64,000 nt of DNA, from contig CANQID010000003.1 in assembly GCA_947623925.1 (NCBI GenBank), positions 20,788 through 84,787 on the forward strand, given 5' to 3'. The notes under the pieces are model-generated. The model was not told where the DNA came from, did no database searches, and worked only from the letters and a program-made list of their open reading frames with translations. Positions 18,930-26,570 of the stretch are shown here, in pieces (within the stretch, counting starts at the first letter, position 1; every line of letters begins with the position of its first letter). Origin of the DNA: an uncultured Bacilli bacterium (GTDB taxonomy: Bacteria > Bacillota_I > Bacilli_A > RF39 > UBA660). The position numbers and the translations under genes are program-made.

Positions 18930-19484
18930 TCAATTATATTTATTCATAAGATTATTGAAATTCATTTTAAAATAATCGTCTAGTATGTATACTGATTTCT
19001 CAATAACTTCATTTATTTTTTCTTTTTCAGATGAACTTAATTTTCCTAAAACATAATCTTTAGTATCTATCATTTTATTATTAGATATTCCTATACGAAG
19101 TCTTTTATAATTTTGGGTTGCTAAATTAAATTCTATATTTTTTAAACCATTATGTCCTCCACTACTACCCTTATATCTTAATTTATAACTTCCACACTCT
19201 ATATCAAGATCATCATGTATAACAAATATATCATCTATATCTATTTTAAAATAACTCATAAATTTTTGAATAACTTCACCTGAAAGATTAATATATTTTT
19301 GAGGTTTTAAAAAAATAACATTTTCATCATTAATAATAGTTTTAGTATATACTCCATCATATTTATTATAAGAAAATTTTAAATTTTTAGTTTTAATATA
19401 ATTGTCTAAAACCATAAATCCTATATTATGTCTTGTGTTTTCATATTCATTTCCTGGATTACCTAATCCAACAATTAATTTCAT
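18930..19484 (-). CDS. pth: Peptidyl-tRNA hydrolase
   Basis: Recycles tRNA from prematurely released peptidyl-tRNA. The N-terminus MKLIVGLGNPGNEYENTRHNIG contains the catalytic His, and FVIHDDLDIECG and GSSGGHNGLKNIE are hallmark motifs. I use the ATG at 19484, eight bases after AAAGGTGG; the track's GTG start is inside that site. 184 aa, normal length. Followed by mfd, as in Bacillus spoVC-fin-mfd, but no fin gene is seen between them. Confidence 0.96.
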   Translation of the reverse strand: MKLIVGLGNPGNEYENTRHNIGFMVLDNYIKTKNLKFSYNKYDGVYTKTIINDENVIFLKPQKYINLSGEVIQKFMSYFKIDIDDIFVIHDDLDIECGSYKLRYKGSSGGHNGLKNIEFNLATQNYKRLRIGISNNKMIDTKDYVLGKLSSSEKEKINEVIEKSVYILDDYFKMNFNNLMNKYN

Positions 19485-19522
19485 ATAAATAACCACCTTT
19501 CACAAATAAAACAATTTAGTAA

Positions 19523-20365
19523 TTATTTTTTAATACCATGATATTCATTATAAACTTGATTTTTTGGCAACCCTCTTTTTGCAGCAACTATTTTAATTGC
19601 ATCTTTAAGATTATTACCTAAAGCAACTATGGAATTTACATGTTCAATAATTGTCAAATTGTCATAATTTTCACCTTGTTTATTACCATCAATTACTATA
19701 ACAAGTTCACCTTTTATGTCCGTCACTTGTTCAATTACTTCTTCTAATGTACCTCTATAAATTTCTTCAAATTTTTTACTTATTTCCCGGGAAATGCTTA
19801 TGTTTCTGTTTCCAAAAACTTCTTTTATATCATATAAAGTTTTCGTTATTCTATGAGGTGCTTCATAAAAAATAATAGTATAAGGTAATAATTTTAATTT
19901 TTCTAATTCTTTTTTTCTTTTACCTTCTTTATTATTCAAAAAACCATAAAAAAGAAAAGGCATTGGGTCAAGTCCTGATGTTATGAGTGCTGGAATTAAG
20001 GCAGTTGGACCTGGTAACCCTACAACATTATATCCTAAATTAATTGCATGTTTTGCAAGTACAAAACCAGGGTCACTTATAATAGGTGTTCCCCTGTCAC
20101 TTACTAAAGCAACGTTATATCCATCTTTTAAATACTTTTCTAATTTTATTTTGTTTTCTTCTTCATTATAATTATGATTAGATATCAATTTTTTGGATAT
20201 TTGAAAATGTTTAAGTAATAATGATGTTACTCTAGTATCTTCCGAAAAAATTACTTCTACTGATTTTAAAATATTCAATGACCTAATTGTAATATCTTCC
20301 ATATTACCTATTGGAGTTGGCACTAAATATAAAGTAGGAGTATTATTATAACTTTTTTGTGACAT
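19523..20365 (-). CDS. rsmI: 16S rRNA 2'-O-ribose C1402 methyltransferase
   Basis: Tetrapyrrole-methylase-fold enzyme modifying C1402 in the decoding centre. LYLVPTPIGNMEDITIR, SEDTR, VSDRGTPIISDPG and the GLPGPTALIPAL loop are present. 280 aa. AAGGAGTG precedes the ATG. Neighbours trmN6-like, ricT and holB match Bacillus. The gene body contains a perfect Noc-binding-site palindrome (see separate entry). Confidence 0.95.
   Translation of the reverse strand: MSQKSYNNTPTLYLVPTPIGNMEDITIRSLNILKSVEVIFSEDTRVTSLLLKHFQISKKLISNHNYNEEENKIKLEKYLKDGYNVALVSDRGTPIISDPGFVLAKHAINLGYNVVGLPGPTALIPALITSGLDPMPFLFYGFLNNKEGKRKKELEKLKLLPYTIIFYEAPHRITKTLYDIKEVFGNRNISISREISKKFEEIYRGTLEEVIEQVTDIKGELVIVIDGNKQGENYDNLTIIEHVNSIVALGNNLKDAIKIVAAKRGLPKNQVYNEYHGIKK
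19782..19795. promoter_or_regulatory. Perfect Noc-binding-site palindrome (NBS) inside rsmI
   Basis: ATTTCCCGGGAAAT is an exact copy of the consensus site bound by B. subtilis Noc. A noc-like gene exists at 49.5 kb in this window. CCCGGG is rare in DNA this AT-rich, so the match is notable. Confidence 0.7.
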
Positions 20366-20376
20366 AAAATCACTCC

Positions 20377-21096
20377 TTAATTAAAAAAGGTTTTAACCTG
20401 ATCTGTATATTCCCCATTTTCTTCATGTGTATAAATAGGTGGTAATATTTTTAATCCAGGATTTCCATTTTTTTTGCCTTCTATTAAAAGTATATTAGCT
20501 TCTAAATTTTTTTTAGGATAAACAAACTGAATTTTTTTAGGTTCTATATTATTTTTTTTCATTTCTTCTAATATCTCCACTAACCTCTCTGGTCTATGAA
20601 CAATTGCAATTACACCATTATTTTTTAACAATTTTCTAGATATCTTAAATACTTGTGACAAATTAAGTTTAATTTCATGTCTAGCAATGGTTTTATAAAT
20701 ATCTTTTTTAAAATTTGAATCTTCATTAACCTTAAAAAATGGAGGATTACATGTTATTACATCAAATATTTCTCTATCAAATTTTTTTGCATATTCATTT
20801 ATATCTTCATTTAATATTTTTATTCTATCTTCTAAATTATTAATCTTAACAGATTGTATAGCTAAATCAAAAACCTCTTTTTGTATTTCAACACCAATTA
20901 TATTTGCATTAGTCTTTGTTGATAATATAAGTGGTATGGGAGCATTCCCACAACCTATATCTAATATGTTTTTTATGTTTTTATTCAATGTAACAAAATT
21001 AGGAAGTAATATAGAATCCAAGGAAAAATTAAACATTTGTGTATTTTGTACAATATTTATATTTTTATCCTTTAATAAATAGTTAATTACATTCAT
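20377..21096 (-). CDS. TrmN6-like tRNA1(Val) (adenine-N6)-methyltransferase
   Basis: Class I SAM methyltransferase of the YabB/TrmN6 type. Motif I ILDIGCGNAPIPLIL and the amino-methylase NPPF motif (VITCNPPFF) indicate N6-adenine methylation. About 239 aa from the ATG at 21096, which overlaps the ricT end; the track's TTG start is less likely. The syntenic B. subtilis gene is yabB. Substrate is inferred from family and position. Confidence 0.85.
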   Translation of the reverse strand: MNVINYLLKDKNINIVQNTQMFNFSLDSILLPNFVTLNKNIKNILDIGCGNAPIPLILSTKTNANIIGVEIQKEVFDLAIQSVKINNLEDRIKILNEDINEYAKKFDREIFDVITCNPPFFKVNEDSNFKKDIYKTIARHEIKLNLSQVFKISRKLLKNNGVIAIVHRPERLVEILEEMKKNNIEPKKIQFVYPKKNLEANILLIEGKKNGNPGLKILPPIYTHEENGEYTDQVKTFFN

Positions 21097-21877
21097 TACA
21101 CAAATCAACCTCTACTATACCAACATCTTGGACATCAACTTTATATTTTTGTTTTAATATATCAACATATATTACTTTTCCATCACCTTTTTTCGTTTTA
21201 ATAGTTTGTCCAACAGAAGGTAAATTTTTCTTGCAAATTCTATAATTTTCATCTTCATAAGTAAGGCAACATAAAAGTCTTCCACATAAACCATTTATTT
21301 TATTTGGATTTAATGCGACATTTTGATTTTTAGCCATATTTACTGATACAGAATCCATATTATTTAAAAATGAACTACAACAAAGTTTTCTACCACATTG
21401 GCCACATCCACCTATTTCTTTAGCTTTATCCCTAGCACCTATTTGTCTTAATTCAATTCTTGTTTTATATTTGTTTGCTAACTCTTTAGCAAGATTCCTA
21501 AAATCTACTCTTGAATCAGATAAAAACCTAAATAATAGTTTATCCCTATCAAAAGTATACATAGCATCTATTAAATATATATTCATATTAAGTTTCTCTG
21601 CTATTTTTCTTGCCATAGATAAAGCTAAAGAGGCATCTTTTATATTTTTATCATATGTTTTTTTATCCTCTTTATCTGCAATCCTAAGTACAGATTTTAA
21701 TGGCGATTTTATTTGACTTTCATTTAATTTTATATGAGTTTTTACAACTGCAGCATATTGAAGTCCATGTTCCGTTTCTACTATAACTTGCATTTTTTCC
21801 TTTAAATTCAATTTATTAGGTAAAAAATAATATACTTGTCCACTTTCTTTAAATGTTACTCCTATTACATCTAACAT
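21083..21877 (-). CDS. ricT: PSP1-domain protein RicT (YaaT)
   Basis: 264 aa. PSP1 domain with the cysteine-rich core GGCGQCGRKLCCSSFL and GLCGRLLCCLTYE. In B. subtilis RicT acts with RicA and RicF, holding Fe-S clusters, to adjust RNase Y mRNA processing, and affects competence, biofilm and Spo0A phosphorylation. It overlaps holB by seven bases, the same neighbour as in Bacillus. RicA/RicF are not in the window. Confidence 0.93.
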   Translation of the reverse strand: MLDVIGVTFKESGQVYYFLPNKLNLKEKMQVIVETEHGLQYAAVVKTHIKLNESQIKSPLKSVLRIADKEDKKTYDKNIKDASLALSMARKIAEKLNMNIYLIDAMYTFDRDKLLFRFLSDSRVDFRNLAKELANKYKTRIELRQIGARDKAKEIGGCGQCGRKLCCSSFLNNMDSVSVNMAKNQNVALNPNKINGLCGRLLCCLTYEDENYRICKKNLPSVGQTIKTKKGDGKVIYVDILKQKYKVDVQDVGIVEVDLCNECN

Positions 21878-22818
21878 TTTAATTCCCCCATATCTACTAT
21901 AAACTTGTCCATCAACATATTTAAATTTAAATTATATTTTATTTTTTCTTTATAATCTAAAACTAGATCTAATTTTGAACAAAGCAAATTAACTGTATTT
22001 TTATTTACTAAATATTGAAGTATATCAGTATCATCGTTAGACATATTTAATTTCATTTCTATTGCCCTTTTATAAATTATGATAAACAATGAAAACGCAA
22101 AAATATAATCTTCTTTTTTTACAAAGTTTTTATTAAAATCTTTATTTACATATAATAGACTGTCAATACCTTTTTCTTCTATTAATTTTAAAAATTTAAT
22201 AGCACTATCTATCTTTGATATGGTGCTTTCATTTTCAATAAAATTACCTTTTTCTGTTTCTTTTACATAAAGTATGTCAGATAATTCATCTGCTATGGTT
22301 TTTGATTTGCTGAGATTCTTTTTTAAAGATATAATTTGACATCTAGATAATATAGTACTTAAAAGTAAATTTTTGTTAGATGTAATTAAAATTGCAATTA
22401 TGTTTTCTTCTGGTTCTTCTAAAAATTTTAATAAAGCAGCCGAAGAAGATTCATTTAATTTTTCTGCTTCTTCTATTATATATACTTTTTTATTAGATTC
22501 AATAGATTTCAAATTAAATTCCTCTTGTAAATCACTTATTTGCTCTTTTTTTATTTGTAAAGTATCACTTTTAAGTATCTTTAATTCTGAAAAACAATTA
22601 TTATCTATTCTATGGCATTGTGTACAATCAACACAATTTTTATTATTGCTTTTATTTAAAGGGCATAATAAAAATTTTGCAAATGATAGAGCAAAATCAA
22701 ATCCTGAAGAATTGTAATTTGTCTCTATTAAATATGCATGTGAAATTCTATTTTTATAAACTGAGTTAGCCAACATCTTATATGAAATTGGTTGGCTATC
22801 TATATATGCATCTAACAT
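21871..22818 (-). CDS. holB: DNA polymerase III delta' subunit
   Basis: Clamp-loader subunit partnering DnaX and delta. 315 aa. N-terminal AAA+-like fold with a zinc module (CPLNKSNNKNCVDCTQC), VYIIEEAEKLNESSSAALLKFLEEP and the sensor/SRC region ILSRCQI. No Walker A GKT motif is seen, as usual for delta'. GAGGTGG precedes the ATG; overlaps ricT. Confidence 0.92.
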   Translation of the reverse strand: MLDAYIDSQPISYKMLANSVYKNRISHAYLIETNYNSSGFDFALSFAKFLLCPLNKSNNKNCVDCTQCHRIDNNCFSELKILKSDTLQIKKEQISDLQEEFNLKSIESNKKVYIIEEAEKLNESSSAALLKFLEEPEENIIAILITSNKNLLLSTILSRCQIISLKKNLSKSKTIADELSDILYVKETEKGNFIENESTISKIDSAIKFLKLIEEKGIDSLLYVNKDFNKNFVKKEDYIFAFSLFIIIYKRAIEMKLNMSNDDTDILQYLVNKNTVNLLCSKLDLVLDYKEKIKYNLNLNMLMDKFIVDMGELKC

Positions 22819-22830
22819 ACTTCCACCTCA

Positions 22831-23019
22831 TTAAAAAGCAATCAAGAATATGGCAATAAACCCACAAAGTGCTGGAACACCAAACAATGTTATAAACACA
22901 AGTGTTATTATATTTATTGGGATAATTACTCCTAAAGGTGCTGCTATTAAATTGTAACCATATAACAAAAAACAAGTTAATACTAGTCTTTTTAAAACTT
23001 TAAATATTTTCTTTATCAT
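22831..23019 (-). CDS. BofA-like small membrane protein
   Basis: 62 aa with two membrane segments. The C-terminal pattern APLGVIIPINIITLVFITLFGVPAL (in short pieces) matches the BofA family, whose Bacillus member inhibits the SpoIVFB protease that processes pro-SigK. It lies downstream of recR, as bofA does in Bacillus (recR-yaaL-bofA; yaaL is missing here). I choose the ATG at 23019 because GGGTGG lies five bases before it. Function in this organism is uncertain without knowing whether it sporulates. Confidence 0.75.
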   Translation of the reverse strand: MIKKIFKVLKRLVLTCFLLYGYNLIAAPLGVIIPINIITLVFITLFGVPALCGFIAIFLIAF

Positions 23020-23057
23020 TTTGTCCACCCAATAAATAATATGTTATGATTATAACT

Positions 23058-23663
23058 TTATTCTGATATTTTCATTCTATTATCAAATGCAAGTTCTAAA
23101 GTTAATGAATCTAAATATTCCATATCCGCTCCTATCGGAACTCCATACGCAATTTTACTTATCACAACATTCAAATCGGATAAAATTTTTGATATATATA
23201 ATGATGTTGTTTCACCTTCAATACTTGGTTTTACTGCTATTATAACTTCTTTTATATTTTCATTTTTAATTCTTTCAATTAAATTCGATATATTTATATC
23301 ATTAGGTGTTATTCCATCAAGTGGTGAAATAAGACCACCTAAAACATGATATTTTCCATTAAAAATACCTACCTTTTCAAGTGTTCTTACATCTTTGGGT
23401 TCTTCTACTATACACAAAATGCCATTATCTCTTGTTTTATCTGCACATATATCACAAATATCTTCTTCTGATAGATGATTGCAAATAGAACATCTTTTAA
23501 TTTTATCTTTTACTGAAAGCAAATTTTCAGCAAAAAATTTTAATACATCATCATCTAATTCTAATATTGATAAAGCCATACGTTCCGCTGACTTTTCACC
23601 AACACCTGGAAGTTTTTTCAAACATTCAATTAAATTAGTGATGGTTTTTGGATAACCAGTCAT
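23058..23663 (-). CDS. recR: Recombination protein RecR
   Basis: Works with RecF and RecO to load RecA at gaps. 201 aa: N-terminal HhH (LKKLPGVGEKSAERMA), zinc finger CSICNHLSEEDICDIC, Toprim segment ILCIVEEPKDV and the C-terminal GADMEYLDSLTL. It follows ybaB by three bases with little visible ribosome site, so coupling is likely. Same order as Bacillus dnaX-yaaK-recR. Confidence 0.96.
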   Translation of the reverse strand: MTGYPKTITNLIECLKKLPGVGEKSAERMALSILELDDDVLKFFAENLLSVKDKIKRCSICNHLSEEDICDICADKTRDNGILCIVEEPKDVRTLEKVGIFNGKYHVLGGLISPLDGITPNDINISNLIERIKNENIKEVIIAVKPSIEGETTSLYISKILSDLNVVISKIAYGVPIGADMEYLDSLTLELAFDNRMKISE

Positions 23664-23666
23664 ATA

Positions 23667-23963
23667 TTAAAATAATCCCGGTAATCCTTGTGTATATTTT
23701 CCCATTTTATTTTCTGTTTCATTATCAATTTTTTTCATTGCATCATTTACAGCTAAAACTATCATATCCTGTAACATTTCTATGTCTTCCTCTGATAAAT
23801 TTTTTTCTCCTATTTTTAATTCTACTAATTGCTTATTTCCTAAAACTTTTACTTCTACAAAAGAAGAAGTGCCAGTAAATACGGTTTCATCTATTTTCTT
23901 CTTTTCTTCCATCATTTCTTTTTGTAATTTTTGTGCTTGTTTCATCATTGCTTGTATATTCAT
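23667..23963 (-). CDS. YbaB/EbfC nucleoid-associated protein
   Basis: 98 aa, dimeric DNA-binding protein family (YaaK in Bacillus). MNIQAMMKQAQKLQKEM at the start and the helix-rich Lys/Glu pattern with DMIVLAVNDAMKK are typical. Located between dnaX and recR as in most bacteria. AGAGGGA precedes the ATG. Confidence 0.95.
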   Translation of the reverse strand: MNIQAMMKQAQKLQKEMMEEKKKIDETVFTGTSSFVEVKVLGNKQLVELKIGEKNLSEEDIEMLQDMIVLAVNDAMKKIDNETENKMGKYTQGLPGLF

Positions 23964-23979
23964 TTTTTTCCCTCTTTTC

Positions 23980-25671
23980 TTAAATATATTCTATACAGTC
24001 ATTAAAAGTTTGTTGTATTTCATTTTCTGTATTATTTTCTTTTTCATAAATATCTTCTTCTTTAATTAAGTCAAAATCATATTCATATTTTTTTTGTTTA
24101 CTATTAAATTCTGTTTTGATTATATTCCAATCATCTAAATATGTAGAAATTATTTTTATTTCATCAGCAAATACTTCATTTATTAATTTTTCTACTAAAG
24201 GTATATTTTCATTGAAACTTTCTGATGATGATTTTTGCTCAAATACTATTATAACACCATCTTTACTAGCAGCTTTTATTTGTGCGTCTAATAATAACGA
24301 AATAAATTTTCCATACGTTGGATCAATTATTCTTTGTTTTAAAGTATCGAAATTTGATTTAAATAAAGGAATTCTGCTTTTTTCTAAATTTGATAATACA
24401 TTATTAATTCTTTGTTTTTTAAATCTTTCATATTTTTCATATGATTTAAATCTATAACAAATTTCGTCATTTTCAATATCATTGTGTACTTTTGACGCAT
24501 TATGTTTTTTTTCATATGTTTTATCTTTTTTTTCTTGATTTTTTACATCAATTATACTGTTTTCTTTTAATGTTTTATTTAAATTATCTGCTTTAAAATT
24601 TTCAACTATTCGTATTAAAGAAAGCTCTAATAAAATTTTGGGATTTGTGCTATTCGATATTTTATATAATGTTTCATTTAATATTTCAATACAATTTAAT
24701 AATGGAGTAATTTCAATATCCTTAAATTCAGTAAACTTATCAAACTTGTTTGTTATTGATTCCAAATAAGATGGTGTTTCTTTACTTAAAATTATATTTT
24801 CAAAAAATTTAATCAATTGCTCAATAAATTTTTTTATATTTATTCCATTTTCATCGTACAACTTTAATAATGATAAAATTGAATTTAAATCTTTATTTAT
24901 AATTGTTTTAGTAAATTCGAACATTTTATCAAAATTTAAAGTTCCACTCACATCATGAACATCATTTTCAGTTATAACTTGATTTTTATCAACATAAGAT
25001 ATTATTTGATCAAGTAAACTTATAGAATCTCTCATACCTCCATCACTTAAATTTGCTATCTCATACAAAGCAGATTCTTCTATATCAACATTCTCGTTCT
25101 TGCATATGTATTTTAATCTTTCAACTATATCAGAATCAGTTATTTTCCTAAAATCAAACCTTTGACACCTAGACAATATAGTACTTGGTATTTTGTGTGG
25201 TTCTGTAGTTGCCAATATAAAAATAACATGTTTAGGAGGTTCCTCTAATGTTTTTAATAAAGCATTAAATGCTCCTGTTGTAAGCATATGAACTTCATCT
25301 ATTATATATACTTTATACTTGCTATACGTAGGAACAAGCGTAACCTTATTCCTTATTTCTCTTATTTCATCTACACCATTATTTGATGCAGCATCTATTT
25401 CTATTATATCAGTATTTTGCTTCATACTTGTTTGTGTACAGCTTACACAAACACCACATGGTTTTGAATCTTTAGGTGCCTCACAATTAATTAATTTAGC
25501 AAATGCTTTTGCAATACTTGTTTTACCAGTACCTCTAGGTCCAGTAAATAAATATGCGTGAGTTATTTTATTATTTTTTATAGAATTGATAAGTGTATTT
25601 ACTATTACTTTTTGTCCTATAACATCTGACAGATTGTCGGGTCGATATTTTCTATATAATGCTTGATACAT
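23980..25671 (-). CDS. dnaX: DNA polymerase III subunit gamma/tau
   Basis: Clamp-loader ATPase. 563 aa: Walker A GPRGTGKTS (~45-52), zinc site CEAPKDSKPCGVCVSC, DEVHMLT and SRC motif ILSRCQRFDF. The C-terminal ~200 residues (tau-like) are polar and Lys/Glu-rich, reaching an acidic end. GAGGTGATTAC precedes the ATG. An extended -10 element (TGGTATAAT at about 25696-25704 on the minus strand) lies in the short tadA-dnaX gap. Confidence 0.96.
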   Translation of the reverse strand: MYQALYRKYRPDNLSDVIGQKVIVNTLINSIKNNKITHAYLFTGPRGTGKTSIAKAFAKLINCEAPKDSKPCGVCVSCTQTSMKQNTDIIEIDAASNNGVDEIREIRNKVTLVPTYSKYKVYIIDEVHMLTTGAFNALLKTLEEPPKHVIFILATTEPHKIPSTILSRCQRFDFRKITDSDIVERLKYICKNENVDIEESALYEIANLSDGGMRDSISLLDQIISYVDKNQVITENDVHDVSGTLNFDKMFEFTKTIINKDLNSILSLLKLYDENGINIKKFIEQLIKFFENIILSKETPSYLESITNKFDKFTEFKDIEITPLLNCIEILNETLYKISNSTNPKILLELSLIRIVENFKADNLNKTLKENSIIDVKNQEKKDKTYEKKHNASKVHNDIENDEICYRFKSYEKYERFKKQRINNVLSNLEKSRIPLFKSNFDTLKQRIIDPTYGKFISLLLDAQIKAASKDGVIIVFEQKSSSESFNENIPLVEKLINEVFADEIKIISTYLDDWNIIKTEFNSKQKKYEYDFDLIKEEDIYEKENNTENEIQQTFNDCIEYI

Positions 25672-25695
25672 GTAATCACCTCTATATCTAAATAT

Positions 25696-25704
25696 ATTAT
25701 ACCA
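25696..25704 (-). promoter_or_regulatory. Extended -10 promoter element for dnaX operon
   Basis: TGGTATAAT on the minus strand, about 25 bases before dnaX; no good -35 is visible, which is common with extended -10 promoters. Confidence 0.45.
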
Positions 25705-25721
25705 TTAAATTAACATATATT

Positions 25722-26138
25722 TTACCTTTTTGATTTAAAAAATTTTTTTAATAAATTAGAAGATTCATCGGAGTTCATACCTATTTCAACTTCAATATTT
25801 TTAGTATTGATATTTTTTATGTATCCAAAATTTACATTTTCAACAGAATAATATATTTTTTTTATTCTACTTTGAATTATAGCTCCTGTGCACATCATAC
25901 ATGGTTCCATTGTTATATATATTTCACAATCATCCAAGTGCCATGTTTTTAATTTTTTGCTTGCTTTTTCTATAGCAATAATTTCAGCATGACTTGTAAC
26001 ACATTTATTTTTTTCCTTTTGATTATGTGCTTTAGATATAATATTTTTATCTTTAACAATAACCGCACCTATTGGAACTTCACCTTTTTTATAAGCCTTT
26101 TTTGCTTCTTTAATAGCTAATTCCATATATTTACTCAT
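25722..26138 (-). CDS. tadA: tRNA-specific adenosine deaminase
   Basis: Converts A34 to inosine in tRNA-Arg(ACG). 138 aa with the zinc deaminase motifs HAEIIAIEKA and PCMMCTGAIIQSRI. Upstream of dnaX as in Bacillus (yaaJ). A TAAGGTG site precedes the ATG. It is transcribed just after the SRP RNA, with the RNA's terminator between them. Confidence 0.95.
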   Translation of the reverse strand: MSKYMELAIKEAKKAYKKGEVPIGAVIVKDKNIISKAHNQKEKNKCVTSHAEIIAIEKASKKLKTWHLDDCEIYITMEPCMMCTGAIIQSRIKKIYYSVENVNFGYIKNINTKNIEVEIGMNSDESSNLLKKFFKSKR

Positions 26139-26154
26139 AAAAACACCTTATTTC

Positions 26155-26236
26155 AAAAAAAAGCACACGTAATTAGGGATTCTTAAGGCTGCTGTTTTCC
26201 AACTCTGACCTGATTCAAATATAATTACTGTGCATA
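26155..26236 (-). ncRNA. ffs: Small signal recognition particle RNA (4.5S-type)
   Basis: The minus strand carries the SRP domain IV core: AATCAGGTCAGAG, then a GGAAAA apical region and ACAGCAGCC, the internal loop recognised by Ffh. The ends pair (GCACAGTAATTA with TAATTACGTGTGC) to make one long ~80-nt hairpin followed by a T-tract. This is the short Alu-less form, unlike the long Bacillus scRNA. It sits next to tadA/dnaX, the usual SRP RNA neighbourhood in Bacilli. Confidence 0.88.
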
Positions 26237-26239
26237 GAT

Positions 26240-26268
26240 AATATATATTATTTTTATTTCTAATGCAA
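26240..26268 (-). promoter_or_regulatory. Promoter of the SRP RNA gene
   Basis: TTGCAT and TATATT separated by 17 bases on the minus strand; predicted start coincides with the first paired base of the SRP RNA. Confidence 0.65.
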
Positions 26269-26289
26269 GTCTTTTATAGTATGATTCGA

Positions 26290-26509
26290 TGTTTCACGTG
26301 GAACATATATTTTATTCTAAAACTTTATATTTTTTTATTAATGTTTCACGTGGAACATATACTTATTTAAAAACTTTATATTTTCATCAATGTTTCACGT
26401 GGAACATATATTTTATTTGAAAACTTTATATTTTTTTATTAATGTTTCACGTGGAACATATATTTTATTCAAAAGCTTTATATTTTTTATTAATGTTTCA
26501 CGTGAAACA
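26290..26509. repeat. Array of five parS centromere sites with ~51-bp period
   Basis: Five 16-bp sites lie at 26290, 26342, 26391, 26443 and 26494. Four read TGTTTCACGTGGAACA and the last is the perfect palindrome TGTTTCACGTGAAACA, the consensus parS bound by ParB/Spo0J. The spacers are about 35 bp and similar to each other (variants of TATATTTTATTCAAAAACTTTATATTTTTTATTA), so the array arose by tandem duplication of a ~51-bp unit. It lies between gyrA and the SRP RNA, about 9 kb from oriC. parA and parB are at 40-42 kb. Confidence 0.93.
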
Positions 26510-26542
26510 TTAAAATATTTTAATTAAATATATAATTTAAAT

Positions 26543-26570
26543 AAAAAGAAGCAAATGTTATTCTGCTTCT
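26543..26570 (-). terminator. gyrA terminator
   Basis: AGAAGCA/TGCTTCT hairpin spanning the gyrA stop codon, followed by TTTTTA on the minus strand. Confidence 0.75.

Noticed and set aside
26290-26509. Regularly spaced 16-bp repeats that could be read as a CRISPR array
   Set aside because: The repeats are parS palindromes, the spacers resemble each other, and no cas genes are nearby.
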